The notes under the pieces were generated by a model. The model saw nothing but the letters and a program-made list of their open reading frames with translations. It did not search any database and was not told the origin of the DNA. A stretch of DNA of 64,000 nt from Arcticibacterium sp964021845. GTDB taxonomy: Bacteria > Bacteroidota > Bacteroidia > Cytophagales > Spirosomataceae. The position numbers and the translations under genes are program-made. The stretch lies in the NCBI RefSeq assembly GCF_964021845.1, contig NZ_CAXHZC010000010.1, positions 1-64,000 on the forward strand, in the 5' to 3' direction. Positions 28,332-38,297 of this stretch are shown piece after piece. Within the stretch, counting starts at the first letter, position 1. Each line of letters begins with the position of its first letter.

Positions 28332-29102
28332 TTACCTGCCCATCCAGCCCCCATCTACAGTCACTATACTACCATGCACATAAGCTCCAGCTGGTGAAGA
28401 TAGAAAAACCACTACTCCTTTAAAATCCTCCGGCTTACCCCATCTTCCAGCTGGAATACGGGAAAGAATAGAAGCACTTCGTTCCTCATCATTTCTTAAG
28501 GCTGCAGTATTATCTGTAGCTATATAGCCAGGAGCTATAGCATTTACATTTACGCCTTTGGCAGCCCATTCATTTGCCAAAGCTTTCACTAAACTCCCAA
28601 TAGCTCCTTTACTTGATGCATACCCCGGGACAGTAATACCACCTTGGAAAGTTAAAAGAGATGCCGTGAAAACTATCTTACCCTCTCCACGTTCAATCAT
28701 CTCTTTGCCAAACTCTCGTGCCAGAATAAACTGAGAATTAAGATTTATCTCTATAATTTCATCCCAATACTCATCTGGGTGCTCTGCTGCAGGCTTCCTG
28801 AGTATGTTTCCAGCATTATTAATTAAAATATCAATTTGCTTATGTTCTGATTTTACCTTTTCAATAAAACCATAGAGGGCTGTACGATCTTTAAAGTCAC
28901 ACTGATAGGCAGAAAATTCTCTTCCTAGGGCTTTAACTTCATTTTCTACAGTACTCCCTTCTAATTCAAGGGTAGCAGATACTCCAATGATATTTGCACC
29001 AGCTTCCGCCAATGCCAAGGTCATCCCTTTTCCTATTCCTCGTTTACAGCCCGTTACTAAAGCTGTTTTTCCTTTTAAACTAAATGATTCAAATATATTC
29101 AT
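28332..29102 (-). CDS. kduD: 2-dehydro-3-deoxy-D-gluconate 5-dehydrogenase (KduD-like SDR)
   Basis: A 256-residue short-chain dehydrogenase. The cofactor motif TGCKRGIGKG, NNAGNILRKPA, the catalytic Ser with YASSKGA (Tyr-x3-Lys) and the ending VTVDGGWMGR are those of KduD, which interconverts 2,5-diketo-3-deoxygluconate and KDG in the cytoplasm during breakdown of unsaturated uronates. Length and N-terminus (FSLKGKTALVTG) fit well. It is 22 nt from the alcohol dehydrogenase gene. KduD is the strongest hint that the locus handles uronic acids. No kduI, kdgK or kdgA is in the window. A related SDR on another sugar acid remains possible. Confidence 0.75.
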   Translation of the reverse strand: MNIFESFSLKGKTALVTGCKRGIGKGMTLALAEAGANIIGVSATLELEGSTVENEVKALGREFSAYQCDFKDRTALYGFIEKVKSEHKQIDILINNAGNILRKPAAEHPDEYWDEIIEINLNSQFILAREFGKEMIERGEGKIVFTASLLTFQGGITVPGYASSKGAIGSLVKALANEWAAKGVNVNAIAPGYIATDNTAALRNDEERSASILSRIPAGRWGKPEDFKGVVVFLSSPAGAYVHGSIVTVDGGWMGR

Positions 29103-29124
29103 TGCTCTTTACTTTTGTAATTAT

Positions 29125-30141
29125 TTAAATTTCAAGTAGATACTTCATCCCTGCGGGATTACTATCTATCGTTTTGAACACGTCTTCTGCCTCCGAAAGA
29201 GGAGATACTTGTGTAATCATTTCCTCTAAAGGTAAATTACCACTTGCAGCTAACTCTATTGCTTCTTCAAAATCTTGGGGCTCATATACTCTTGCACCTA
29301 TCAACTTTATCTCTCTCCAAAAAAAACGAAAGAGATCTACCGACTTTTGCTCCGCATGAATAGCTACCATTACTATTCTTCCCCTAACTCTTGGCAAATC
29401 TGTCATTACTGAAACTCCTGCTTGTACACCTGAAACTTCAAAAACTACATCAGCCATGGCTCCTTTTGTGAAATCTGCCACACTTTTTACTAAATCTGCC
29501 TCAATGGGGTTTACACATTCAAAACCCAATGATTTTATAAAGGCCAATCGACTTTTATTTACTTCAGAGATTAACACATTTGCCCCCTTTTGCCTTGCTA
29601 CCAAAGCTATTAATAAACCAATCGGCCCTCCACCGATAACAACGGCGTATTCGCCAGATTTAACCTCTCCCAAACGGACATCATGACACGCCACAGCCAG
29701 AGGCTCAATCATTGCTCCTAATTTTAAAGAAAGATTGTCTGGTAAATGATGAAGCGTAAATGAGGGAACATTCCAGTATTCTTGCATTCCCCCTGGGGTA
29801 TCAATACCAATAAACTTAAGGTTTTGACCAATATGTTTAAACCCATTATCAATAGGTGATTCGACTCCAGGATGCAGCGGACGAACAGTAACTCTATCTC
29901 CAATTTTCCAACCAATTACACCCTCACCTAACTCCTCCACCACTCCTGAAACTTCATGTCCAATTACTTGAGGTATTTTAACACGTGTGTCCATGTTTCC
30001 ATGGTAAATGTGCACATCTGTTCCACAAACACCAACATAGGCCATCTTCAATCTCACTTCACTTTTTCCTAAAGCACTTTTCTCTGTTTCTTTTATTTGG
30101 AAGCTTCGCTGTCCTCCATAGTACAATGCGTTCATCTTCAT
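29125..30141 (-). CDS. Zinc-type medium-chain alcohol dehydrogenase
   Basis: About 338 residues from the ATG at 30141; the 18 residues before it have no MDR character. Catalytic-zinc ligands are visible (VCGTDVHIYHGN, GHEVSG), as is the Rossmann motif VIGGGPIGLLIALVARQKGA. The family is that of threonine/sorbitol/galactitol-type dehydrogenases. An oddity: the lobe that normally carries four structural-zinc cysteines reads RPLHPGVESPIDNGFKHIG and has none. It probably oxidises or reduces a sugar acid intermediate together with KduD. The neighbouring VOC gene starts 81 nt upstream. Confidence 0.8.
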   Translation of the reverse strand: MKMNALYYGGQRSFQIKETEKSALGKSEVRLKMAYVGVCGTDVHIYHGNMDTRVKIPQVIGHEVSGVVEELGEGVIGWKIGDRVTVRPLHPGVESPIDNGFKHIGQNLKFIGIDTPGGMQEYWNVPSFTLHHLPDNLSLKLGAMIEPLAVACHDVRLGEVKSGEYAVVIGGGPIGLLIALVARQKGANVLISEVNKSRLAFIKSLGFECVNPIEADLVKSVADFTKGAMADVVFEVSGVQAGVSVMTDLPRVRGRIVMVAIHAEQKSVDLFRFFWREIKLIGARVYEPQDFEEAIELAASGNLPLEEMITQVSPLSEAEDVFKTIDSNPAGMKYLLEI

Positions 30142-30222
30142 GAGCTTTCTCTTTACATTAAGGTTTAATAATTTACATAACAGGCTCACTAACAAGCCAA
30201 AACATACTACACTACAATCAGC

Positions 30223-30603
30223 CTATAGACCCTTTCTCTCTAAAATTTGCAGCATATTCCCTTCTGGGTCGAAAAAGTTACGCACTTGACCTCCGCCGAT
30301 TGCATTGGCCAATTCTCCTCCCCATAGAACCCCTGCCTCATCTAATACTTCTATAGCTTTTTTTATATCACTCACTCTTATGGCAATGTGTGACCATCCA
30401 GGCGTCCATGTAGTTCTTTTCGGTCTTTCGCTTTCATCTATAGGCATAATCTCTAAAAGGGAATTATCTGGAGCTTTTAGCATCCAAACTGGTTTTTCGT
30501 GACGAAACCATTTGGTATACCCTAAATTGGTGCAATACCAATTAGCCAATTCTTCAACATCTTTTGCTGCCACAGCTGGATGATCTATTCCTAAAAAAAG
30601 CAT
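30223..30603 (-). CDS. VOC/glyoxalase-fold metalloenzyme
   Basis: A 126-residue vicinal-oxygen-chelate protein made of two beta-alpha-beta-beta-beta units: GIDHPAVAAKDVEELANWYC then LLEIMPID, and SHIAIRVSDIKKAIEVLDE then NFFDPEGNMLQILER. His7, His of SHIA and the Glu residues could bind one divalent metal. It sits one nt after the heparinase-like gene, so the two are coupled. In this position it may open or isomerise an unsaturated uronate product, but the reaction cannot be read from sequence. Confidence 0.75.
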   Translation of the reverse strand: MLFLGIDHPAVAAKDVEELANWYCTNLGYTKWFRHEKPVWMLKAPDNSLLEIMPIDESERPKRTTWTPGWSHIAIRVSDIKKAIEVLDEAGVLWGGELANAIGGGQVRNFFDPEGNMLQILERKGL

Positions 30604-30604
30604 A

Positions 30605-32671
30605 TTATTTTATTCTTTTGAGTTCGTATTCTGTCTTCACACTTTTCACTTTCCATTCTTCTCCTGAACCAGAAACAATAGTTAAAGAGCCGTCATCGGG
30701 AGTTTCTAATCGCCAACTCTCTAAACCATTTCCAATCGAATGGACATTGTCATTAGTTTTAAAAGACCATTGGCCTAATTTTTCGGGTTCATCCAGTGCA
30801 ATTGTATGAACAACCCTTCTATTTTTTCTTTTCTCATTTTCGGTAAATCTAAATATCAGGCTGTCACCAGACCTACCCTCTCCCAATTGATTGGGTTCTG
30901 TATGGTAGGAATCATGAAGGAAGCCAAATACAGGAAAAGCTGTGTTCGTGTTACCGCCATGCATAAGCCTCATAGCCGCATTCCCTTTTTCCACGGTTAA
31001 TGAGTTTCCCTGGCTTTCCCATTTAGTGTTTCTATCCTTGTTGTTAACCACCCAGTTCCATACAGTCGTTACAGGATAGTCTGCCTTAACTTCATCAATA
31101 ATAAAAAGAGTATGACTACCAGCTAAAACCCATAACCTTGAGAAACTCTTTATAGGTTTTCCATAGGCACTACCAACCTCAGCCCCTAATACAGACACAG
31201 CTCCGTCTCTTGAACATATTAGACTCCTATCACCTCTTTGTATTTTCTCAGCACCTTTGCCATTTGAAATCCTGCGTCTAGGGAAAACACTTTTTTGCTC
31301 TAAAAGTGAGGCTTTAGCCATGTCTTCTTGCAGCCCTAAAGATTCTTTCTCTATTAAAAATGTGCACGTATTATGCGTTTGAGAGCTGCTTTCAAGGCCG
31401 TGAATAAGATTCCTATAACATGAATGCCCTGGGTCTACCAAAAGCCTTTCTTGATTATGAACTAAAATAAAGCTATTTAAATCTCCATGAAGATGCCCTA
31501 ACCCATGGAGTGGCTCACTACCACCATTAGTGGCTAAAACGGTCTTCCCTTCCCATGCATCTCTTGCAAATCGATTTCCATTTGAGAACCGCGTAGTTAA
31601 AGCCAACTTGGCTCTTTCTGGAGAAAGACTTTTTAAGGAATAAGTTAAGAAAGGCAGTGTCAAAAACCCCCAATCATTTACCATCCCAAATGCAGCGAGA
31701 TCATGAGGTCCTTGCTTAGGAACAGGCTGGTAATATTTTTCAAACATCCAATATGCCAAACCAGCCTCCTTACTATCCTTAGTTCTGACTGCAATAGAAA
31801 GTAATACGTCGGCAGATGGTCTAAATATAGCCGCACTATCATTAAAGTTAACAGCTCTGGCTCTAGGCTCACTTCCCCAAGTCACCAAAGGCTTACTATA
31901 CAACATACTAGTAGCAAACCAATTGACAGAAGACTTGTGATATATAGATTGGCTTACATTTTCAGCATTCAAGAACTCTGGATATTTCCTCAAAACAGCT
32001 TCTTTTGCAAAAGTCTGAGCTATCCATAGGTAATTACCGTACTGCAGAGACTCTCCATAAGAACCATCATCCTGAAGAGCGTCTAGGCATAATTTAAATT
32101 CTGGTAAAAGCTCCCTAACGTTTTTTTCATCTTCCAAAACTACAGCCGCTACCATAGCACCGCTAAACAACACACTCCGCCAATTGGCCAAATGATTATT
32201 ATTTTCTAACCATTTCCTGCACAATTCCAGCCCTTTCTCACGCAAAGCAAGTTCAATTTCTTCCTTTTCTGAACTTGTGAAAATATCTTTAGCCAAGTCA
32301 TAAGTAGCAGCTACCCCCCAGCATAAATGTGCTGTTTCTAGATTACCAATATAAGGTTCGGAATGATTTCTAAAACCTGGACCAACCCAATCGTATTCCG
32401 ATTTTCTAACAATTTCCAGACAGTGACGCTTTAGCCATTCCTTCAATGCTGAATTTGGTTTCAATGCGTAAAGCATAGCAGCATCCGATAAATACTCTGC
32501 TGCCGTGTGCCACCAAATAGTGCTAGCATTTGGTCCAAGGAGACTGCCCCAAGAAACACGTTGATTTACACGATTTTCTAAAGCTAGATAGAAAGAGAAT
32601 AACAATTCACTCTCTGTTTCAACAGATTTTAGAATAGCTCTTTTCTCAGATGTACTTAAAAATATTGCCAT
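30605..32671 (-). CDS. Heparinase II/III-family polysaccharide lyase-like protein
   Basis: A 688-residue protein. An N-terminal alpha/alpha barrel (about 30-360, NNHLANWRSVLFSGAM, DDGSYGESLQYGNYLW) is followed by a heparinase II/III beta domain (about 385-680, LHGHLHGDLNSFILVHNQERLLVDPGHSCY in part, SSQTHNT). Likely catalytic residues are the Asn/His/Tyr in the barrel and the His of GDLNSF and QTHNT regions. There is no signal peptide, so it should act in the cytoplasm on imported oligosaccharides, unlike most members. It is one nt from the RraA-like gene and one nt from the VOC gene, a tight catabolic unit. Substrate: probably an oligouronide. Confidence 0.78.
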   Translation of the reverse strand: MAIFLSTSEKRAILKSVETESELLFSFYLALENRVNQRVSWGSLLGPNASTIWWHTAAEYLSDAAMLYALKPNSALKEWLKRHCLEIVRKSEYDWVGPGFRNHSEPYIGNLETAHLCWGVAATYDLAKDIFTSSEKEEIELALREKGLELCRKWLENNNHLANWRSVLFSGAMVAAVVLEDEKNVRELLPEFKLCLDALQDDGSYGESLQYGNYLWIAQTFAKEAVLRKYPEFLNAENVSQSIYHKSSVNWFATSMLYSKPLVTWGSEPRARAVNFNDSAAIFRPSADVLLSIAVRTKDSKEAGLAYWMFEKYYQPVPKQGPHDLAAFGMVNDWGFLTLPFLTYSLKSLSPERAKLALTTRFSNGNRFARDAWEGKTVLATNGGSEPLHGLGHLHGDLNSFILVHNQERLLVDPGHSCYRNLIHGLESSSQTHNTCTFLIEKESLGLQEDMAKASLLEQKSVFPRRRISNGKGAEKIQRGDRSLICSRDGAVSVLGAEVGSAYGKPIKSFSRLWVLAGSHTLFIIDEVKADYPVTTVWNWVVNNKDRNTKWESQGNSLTVEKGNAAMRLMHGGNTNTAFPVFGFLHDSYHTEPNQLGEGRSGDSLIFRFTENEKRKNRRVVHTIALDEPEKLGQWSFKTNDNVHSIGNGLESWRLETPDDGSLTIVSGSGEEWKVKSVKTEYELKRIK

Positions 32672-32672
32672 T

Positions 32673-33374
32673 TTAGAAATATCCGCCGTTTTTCACAACC
32701 TCAGTTGGTTTCATTCCACTTTCAACCATTTCTCTAATTTCAACTTCCTTATTTAGTATTTCTTCTGTAGCCAAAAGAACATCATAAGCTATAGCCTTCG
32801 GAATAGAAATGACACCATCCAAATCACCAAAAACCCAATCTCCAGGTGTTACCACTACCTCACCCATTAAGATAGGTTTTTGATAATGGTACATTCTAAA
32901 ACGCCCCAACATACCTGTATTCGATTTGAATTGATGAAAGACAGGAAAACCTAAATCTAAAATTGCCTTTGTGTCACGTATACCATTCACAATAGCACCT
33001 CTGCAACCTAATTTGGCTGCTGCCATTGACATGACCTCCCCCCATTGTGAAGTCACTATATCTCCTGTACAATCCCATACAACCACAGTATCTTCATGGA
33101 GTGCCTCAAGCATTTCAGCTCTCATTTCAAACTCGCCTTCTGTGGTAATATCTGGCCCTCCTTTTACCGTGAAAGCCAAGCCTGCCACTTTCATACTCTC
33201 TCTTAATGGAGCAAAGTGTGAAGGTAAACTGGATGTGTGCATTTTATAATTAAAACGTAATACATCATTTACGGCACCTGTATATAGTTTCAAATACCTT
33301 TCTCTCATTTCACTTACCGAAATTGGAAATGGAGAAGCCTTGGTAACTTCGGTCGTGTGTAATTCCGTTTTCAT
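32673..33374 (-). CDS. RraA-family aldolase-like protein
   Basis: A 233-residue RraA/HMG-aldolase-fold protein. The conserved active-site stretch is seen as GEVMSMAAAKLGCRGAIVNGIRD, and VVTPGDWVFGDLDGVISIP is the family's C-terminal signature. In sugar-acid operons this family includes aldolases and decarboxylases of oxo acids; others regulate RNase E. Here the catabolic surroundings favour an enzyme. The start codon overlaps the stop of the upstream SDR gene (TAATG), so translation is coupled. Confidence 0.8.
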   Translation of the reverse strand: MKTELHTTEVTKASPFPISVSEMRERYLKLYTGAVNDVLRFNYKMHTSSLPSHFAPLRESMKVAGLAFTVKGGPDITTEGEFEMRAEMLEALHEDTVVVWDCTGDIVTSQWGEVMSMAAAKLGCRGAIVNGIRDTKAILDLGFPVFHQFKSNTGMLGRFRMYHYQKPILMGEVVVTPGDWVFGDLDGVISIPKAIAYDVLLATEEILNKEVEIREMVESGMKPTEVVKNGGYF

Positions 33375-34072
33375 TATGCCAAAAATTTCATGTTGTCAAA
33401 ATTGATTTCTCTTATTACCACATAATCAGGCTGACTTAGCACAAACAAGATTACATTAGCCACATCTTCTGGTTTCAGGAATTTCTCCCTTGGCACCTTT
33501 CTGTCTCCCCAATAATCGCTATCTGTAGGCCCTGGGTTTACATCTGTTACTTTGATTCCTAACTTTAATACTTGATCTGCCAAGCCACTACTTAAGCCTC
33601 GTGCTCCAAACTTAGAAGAACAGTAGATTGGTGCATTAGGGTTAGTACGCTGACCAGCCATTGATATCACCGTAATAATATGCCCTGATTGCTTTTCTTT
33701 CATCACCTTTAGTGCTTCCCTGTTACATAAGAAAACCCCTTTGACGTTTACATCCATCATCTGGTCAAATACATCTAATTCTATAGTTGACATATCAGGA
33801 GAAACACTCCCTACTCCTGCATTATTAAGTAGGGCATCCACCGAACCAAATGCTTCCATACACGCTTTAAAACCTGCTATAACATCGGCTTCTACAGTAA
33901 CATCTCCCTTAAACGAGCGTAAGTTTTCATGCGTCATTTCATTTGAAAGTTGTCTACTTCGGCTAAAGTCGAAGACATTTGCTCCCTTTTCTAACAATAA
34001 TTGAGCTGTTGCCCTCCCTATACCACTTGATGCACCAGTGATAAATACTGTCTTATTTTTAAGTTTATCCAT
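33374..34072 (-). CDS. Short-chain dehydrogenase/reductase
   Basis: A 232-residue SDR with TGASSGIGRATAQLL, NNAGVGSVSPD, the catalytic serine in VISMAGQRTN and YCSSKFG (Tyr-x3-Lys). The cofactor loop FSRSR suggests NADPH. It overlaps the RraA-like gene by one base and is 80 nt from the symporter. It probably reduces an aldehyde or keto intermediate of the imported sugar. It is distinct from KduD, with a shorter C-terminus. Confidence 0.82.
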   Translation of the reverse strand: MDKLKNKTVFITGASSGIGRATAQLLLEKGANVFDFSRSRQLSNEMTHENLRSFKGDVTVEADVIAGFKACMEAFGSVDALLNNAGVGSVSPDMSTIELDVFDQMMDVNVKGVFLCNREALKVMKEKQSGHIITVISMAGQRTNPNAPIYCSSKFGARGLSSGLADQVLKLGIKVTDVNPGPTDSDYWGDRKVPREKFLKPEDVANVILFVLSQPDYVVIREINFDNMKFLA

Positions 34073-34152
34073 TTTATTCTATTTCAATTATTAAATCATA
34101 CTTGCTCTTTTCAAGTATTGACATTACTTATAATTCTATTATTACCTTTTCT

Positions 34153-35820
34153 TTAAGACTCCTCCCTTGTTTTATCTTTTTTGTTCTTTAACCACCACAT
34201 CACTCCACCAATAAAAAGACAAACCATACCCGAAACTATAGATAACATGCCACTAAGTTCTGTATAGTAAATTAGCCCCATTCCAATAAAAAGAAGGGCA
34301 GCAAATAGAAGTGAAATGGCATACAAGTATTTCAGAGCATTTTCAAATTTTCTATCAACAGTTGGTTTATCTGTAATAGGAGTATTCAGAAGCCTAAAAA
34401 AGCCTTCAACACGTGCTACATACTTAGGATTAGTAGACGCTTTTAAGCCAGAAGAATAGAAAATAAGAAGACAAACTATTACTTCAATGGTCGTTGCCAT
34501 TTCCCAAGAAAAATATTGCGGCATAGAGTTCAAAACTATACCGACCAAGGCTCCAATAATAACGGTGAGCATAGCTCCCTTTGAAGTAGGTCTTTTACTT
34601 AAAATACCAAGCACCAGGGGGATACCTATTGGAATCGCGAAGATTCCTGTAAATAATTTATTGGCTTCAAAAGCTCCTCCAAAATCTTGAATAAACAAGG
34701 CCCCAAACAAAACAAGTAAACCAACCAAAACAGAAGCTATCTTAGCAATCAAAAGAAGTTGTTTGTCGGTGGCGTCATTATTTATAAGTCGCTGATATAC
34801 ATCTTTTGATAAAACACTGGCTATGACATTGTACTCCGAATTTAGTGATGACATAGTAGCCGCAAACATAGAAGCAATCATCACACCCATTAGACCTGGA
34901 GGCAATAAAAAGCTTGAAATAGCTACGTAAGCCATTTCTTTATCTGGCAACTCAGGCATTAGAATTTTGGCAACCATAGGAGGTACCAGAAAAATAATGG
35001 GCGTTACTAGAAACAAAGCAGCACTCAGATAGCCTACCTTTTCAGCTTCCTTTTCATCCCTAACGGAGTAAAATCTTTGAATAAACGTCCAATTCTCGTT
35101 GTATTTAATGATGATCATCAGGTAATAAATTGCGAGCCAGAAAAACTGGCCTTTAGGTCCATTAAACCAATTTAAATGATCTGGTAGTTTCTCTGAGATT
35201 GCCTCGAAGCCTCCGATATGATCTAAAGAAAGCCAGAATAACATAATAGATGTAAAGAGAAGTATAATGAACTGCACCGTTCCCATAATGGAAACTGCCC
35301 ATAAGCCACCATATATGGTAAAGGCAATGACAATAATGGAGGAAACAACCATGGCCATTGGTAACGACAATGGCGTAACCGCCGTAAGAAAAATACCAAT
35401 AGCGTATAGACGCACAGTATTATCTAAAATCCTCATAAATATCCCCACCCAACCAACAGTTTGACGCAGTGAAGAATTAAAGCGAGTTTCAAGATATTCT
35501 ATGGGTGTTGAAACATTAGAACGACGCCATCTTTTGGCAAATATTAGTGCTGCAATAATACATGCAGGTACTGTACTTGTTAGCACTGTTACCGAAACTA
35601 AACCGTATTCGTAAGAAATACCAGCGTATGCCACAAAAATAAAAGTGCTGAACAAGGCCATAAAATTGCTTATTCCAGCGGCTACCCATGGCAAGGCACC
35701 TGAGCCTTTTGTATAAGCGTTGACATCTTTCACATACCATTTAAAAAACAGCCCAATCCCTGCCATCAAGACGAGGTACAGTACTATAGCTATATAATCT
35801 AGGGTTACTAAAGAACTCAT
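34153..35820 (-). CDS. Sodium:solute symporter (SSS family)
   Basis: A 555-residue inner-membrane protein with 13-14 hydrophobic segments. The family motif region GLWAVSIMGTVQFIILL and the sodium-site-like SMFAATMSSLNSEYNVIASVLSKD are clear. Neighbours suggest it carries a monosaccharide or oligouronide released in the periplasm into the cytoplasm, where the lyase-like, RraA, SDR and KduD enzymes act. It follows the SGNH gene by three nt. Confidence 0.9.
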   Translation of the reverse strand: MSSLVTLDYIAIVLYLVLMAGIGLFFKWYVKDVNAYTKGSGALPWVAAGISNFMALFSTFIFVAYAGISYEYGLVSVTVLTSTVPACIIAALIFAKRWRRSNVSTPIEYLETRFNSSLRQTVGWVGIFMRILDNTVRLYAIGIFLTAVTPLSLPMAMVVSSIIVIAFTIYGGLWAVSIMGTVQFIILLFTSIMLFWLSLDHIGGFEAISEKLPDHLNWFNGPKGQFFWLAIYYLMIIIKYNENWTFIQRFYSVRDEKEAEKVGYLSAALFLVTPIIFLVPPMVAKILMPELPDKEMAYVAISSFLLPPGLMGVMIASMFAATMSSLNSEYNVIASVLSKDVYQRLINNDATDKQLLLIAKIASVLVGLLVLFGALFIQDFGGAFEANKLFTGIFAIPIGIPLVLGILSKRPTSKGAMLTVIIGALVGIVLNSMPQYFSWEMATTIEVIVCLLIFYSSGLKASTNPKYVARVEGFFRLLNTPITDKPTVDRKFENALKYLYAISLLFAALLFIGMGLIYYTELSGMLSIVSGMVCLFIGGVMWWLKNKKDKTREES

Positions 35821-35823
35821 ATT

Positions 35824-36540
35824 TTAATCGTTTTCTATTGTTATTGAACCTCTTAAATGATTCTGTATAGAACCTGCTAAAAAGGCTGCTTGTAATGCTC
35901 TTGTTTCATCATTATAATGTACATGATCTTTAAACTGCTCAATACCTAATTTCTTAGTAAAACCAAACAGATCTATCATTGGAATGTCCTGTGCCGTGAA
36001 AATTTCATCAGCTATGCCATTATAAGTACTTACATCAGCAGCATACCTTCTAATTGACTTAGACTTGTTATTATGAATAGAGTCTACCACAGCTGTGGTT
36101 CGTATCCAAATCAAGCCAATCTCTTTCTTTTTCAACACCTCTATAATGCCTAGTAAGTTGTTTCTATACTCCTGTTCGGTTACTTGAATTACTCCTGTTT
36201 TAGGATTGTGTTTAATATCATGTAATCCACAGTTTAGTACTAAAAAATCTGGTTGAAAATCAGGTTCTTGTGTTTTCTTCTTTAAATAGGCCAAAACCAT
36301 CCTAGAGTCTCCACCATTGGCACCTACAGGAATGTCCAGGTTTTTCTCGGCTCTTCCATCATCCCTTTTACGGTCAAATTCTACCGAACCTTCTAAGTAC
36401 TTTTCTAGATATGGTCCATATTGAATGGAGATACTATCTCCTATCAAAAAAATAGATGGCTGAGATAAACTCCATGCGGATAGCGTAATAGCCAATCCGA
36501 ACATCAGTACCGTTGTTTTTATATTAATAATTCTTTTCAT
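35824..36540 (-). CDS. SGNH/GDSL-type secreted esterase
   Basis: A 238-residue protein with a signal peptide (about 1-27) and the four SGNH blocks: FLIGDSISIQYG (Ser), GANGGDSR (Gly), LNCGLHDIK (Asn) and FKDHVHYND (Asp, His). This is the form of carbohydrate deacetylases such as rhamnogalacturonan acetylesterases. It lies between the symporter and the beta-helix hydrolases, so it probably removes acetyl groups from the glycan in the periplasm. Confidence 0.82.
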   Translation of the reverse strand: MKRIINIKTTVLMFGLAITLSAWSLSQPSIFLIGDSISIQYGPYLEKYLEGSVEFDRKRDDGRAEKNLDIPVGANGGDSRMVLAYLKKKTQEPDFQPDFLVLNCGLHDIKHNPKTGVIQVTEQEYRNNLLGIIEVLKKKEIGLIWIRTTAVVDSIHNNKSKSIRRYAADVSTYNGIADEIFTAQDIPMIDLFGFTKKLGIEQFKDHVHYNDETRALQAAFLAGSIQNHLRGSITIEND

Positions 36541-36566
36541 TTCATTTCAATAAGTTACTTTCAATT

Positions 36567-38297
36567 TTACTTTTCGATGGTTCCAAATTCTTGCACAATC
36601 CCCTTCAATAAAGGTTGCTCGATCACGTACTTCTGTTCTACTCCTTTAAGATTATTATTGACAAGATTTATGTCTCTAGACTGCTCCCCTTTTACCTCCA
36701 GAAAAACGGCCCCATTCCCAGTCAACCTACTCTGAGAAATTGAAACTTCTTTTGCATTAACAAGTTTAATTAGTGCGGATGTTTTTTGAATAGATTGAGC
36801 CTTCAATCCATTTATATTTAGTAATTCAACATTGTCGCAAATCATAGCAGGACGAACGTCATCCTGAGCAAATCGCAGCTGAACTTGGTCTAGCCTAAGG
36901 TTTTTCACATTCCGAACAAAAAAACCATAACTAGGCAAGTAGTTTCCGAACATACCACCCACTGGAGAGCCATTTGGTTTGACAGGTACCTGATGATTAG
37001 GATCTACGTCCGTCAGTCCTCCTTCAAATTCAAGATCAAGATTGCTTAGCACTATATTTTCCAAAGGAGTATCTACTAATCCAGTAATGGAACAGCCTAA
37101 TGGTGACAACCTAGTCCCTTTAATATTGTGAATAATGATATCTTTTAGAACTGGCGAGTTGGTGACCGTATGGGTACCAAATTTCTTATTCCTACTACTC
37201 AACCGAATAAAAATAGCCTGACGTTTGATATTCCTCAAAGTGATATTTGAGATATTAACCCTCTGGATAATGGCACCATCTGCTGTCATTATCGCTATCC
37301 CTTCTCCATAAGTATCGAAAACCACACAATTCTGCACGAGAATGTCCTCAAAGCGACCCGTCGTTTCTGTCCCTATTTTTATACCACTCGCCCCTGAACT
37401 TAATACACAATTAGTTATCACTATATCTCTGCATGCCTTATCAGGTGAAAAACTCTTTAAGACAATCCCGTCATCTCCAGCGTTAATGTAGCAGTTCGCT
37501 ATCCTAACCAGTTCGCAATCAACAATATCAAGCCCATCAGTATTTCGATGCTTTACGGAATGCTCGCGGTTAGCTTGCTCTATATCCTTATTCTCTCTAC
37601 TGTCCACGGTAATACCGTCTATTACCAAATTTCTACATTGTTGATAGGTTTGCACCCAGGATGCAGAGTTTTTTAGGGTGATATCCCTAATCTGTATATT
37701 TTCAACTCCTCGCATATGAATAATCCGAGGGCGATGCTGAAAGGAAGGATACTGATAAGCATCGGTCAATTTTCGCTTGTCTATGACATGCCCATTTCCG
37801 TCAATAGTACCACGACCTTCAATGGTAATGTTGATTACATTTTCGGCGTAGATAAGTGCTTTACTTGTGTAATCGCCATCATAAGTAGGGTAATCAGATG
37901 CAGTATTTGCATAATCCTCTGCATCTCCGCTTCCTAATAATGTAGCACCAGCCTCCACGTACAGCGTCACATGACTTTTCAAGTAAATGGTAGCCGAATA
38001 AAATATACCATTATGTAAGTAAACACGACCTCCGCCTGCTTTATGGCATAGATCTATTGCTTTTTGGATAGCCTCAGTATCCAAGGTTTTCCCATCACCT
38101 TTGGCACCGTAGTCATATACATCCCAAGTGCCTGAATCAAGAGAAAAATTATTTTCATTCACTCCATCTCCATCAGTAGACTTAGAATCGAAATCCCAAC
38201 TTTGACCTGAAGCAAACACCCTTTTTATAGGTGCTAAAACAACAGTCAATATTAATATAACAAGGAATTTATGTTTCATTTTACTGAGATATTTCAT
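36567..38297 (-). CDS. GH28-like parallel beta-helix protein, copy A
   Basis: A 576-residue exported protein (signal in MKHKFLVILILTVVLAPIKRVFASG; ATG 38279 is an alternative start). The pectate-lyase-3/GH28 N-terminus (WDVYDYGAKGDGKTLDTEAIQKAI) leads into a beta-helix with NTDGLDIVDC and GDDGIVLKSFSPD, matching two GH28 acidic motifs. The third GH28 motif, GHG, is replaced by SGASGIKIG, and the Arg-x-Lys substrate motif is absent. It is a tandem paralogue of the gene before it, with which it overlaps by ATGA. It may act on a different linkage from polygalacturonases. Confidence 0.78.
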   Translation of the reverse strand: MKYLSKMKHKFLVILILTVVLAPIKRVFASGQSWDFDSKSTDGDGVNENNFSLDSGTWDVYDYGAKGDGKTLDTEAIQKAIDLCHKAGGGRVYLHNGIFYSATIYLKSHVTLYVEAGATLLGSGDAEDYANTASDYPTYDGDYTSKALIYAENVINITIEGRGTIDGNGHVIDKRKLTDAYQYPSFQHRPRIIHMRGVENIQIRDITLKNSASWVQTYQQCRNLVIDGITVDSRENKDIEQANREHSVKHRNTDGLDIVDCELVRIANCYINAGDDGIVLKSFSPDKACRDIVITNCVLSSGASGIKIGTETTGRFEDILVQNCVVFDTYGEGIAIMTADGAIIQRVNISNITLRNIKRQAIFIRLSSRNKKFGTHTVTNSPVLKDIIIHNIKGTRLSPLGCSITGLVDTPLENIVLSNLDLEFEGGLTDVDPNHQVPVKPNGSPVGGMFGNYLPSYGFFVRNVKNLRLDQVQLRFAQDDVRPAMICDNVELLNINGLKAQSIQKTSALIKLVNAKEVSISQSRLTGNGAVFLEVKGEQSRDINLVNNNLKGVEQKYVIEQPLLKGIVQEFGTIEK

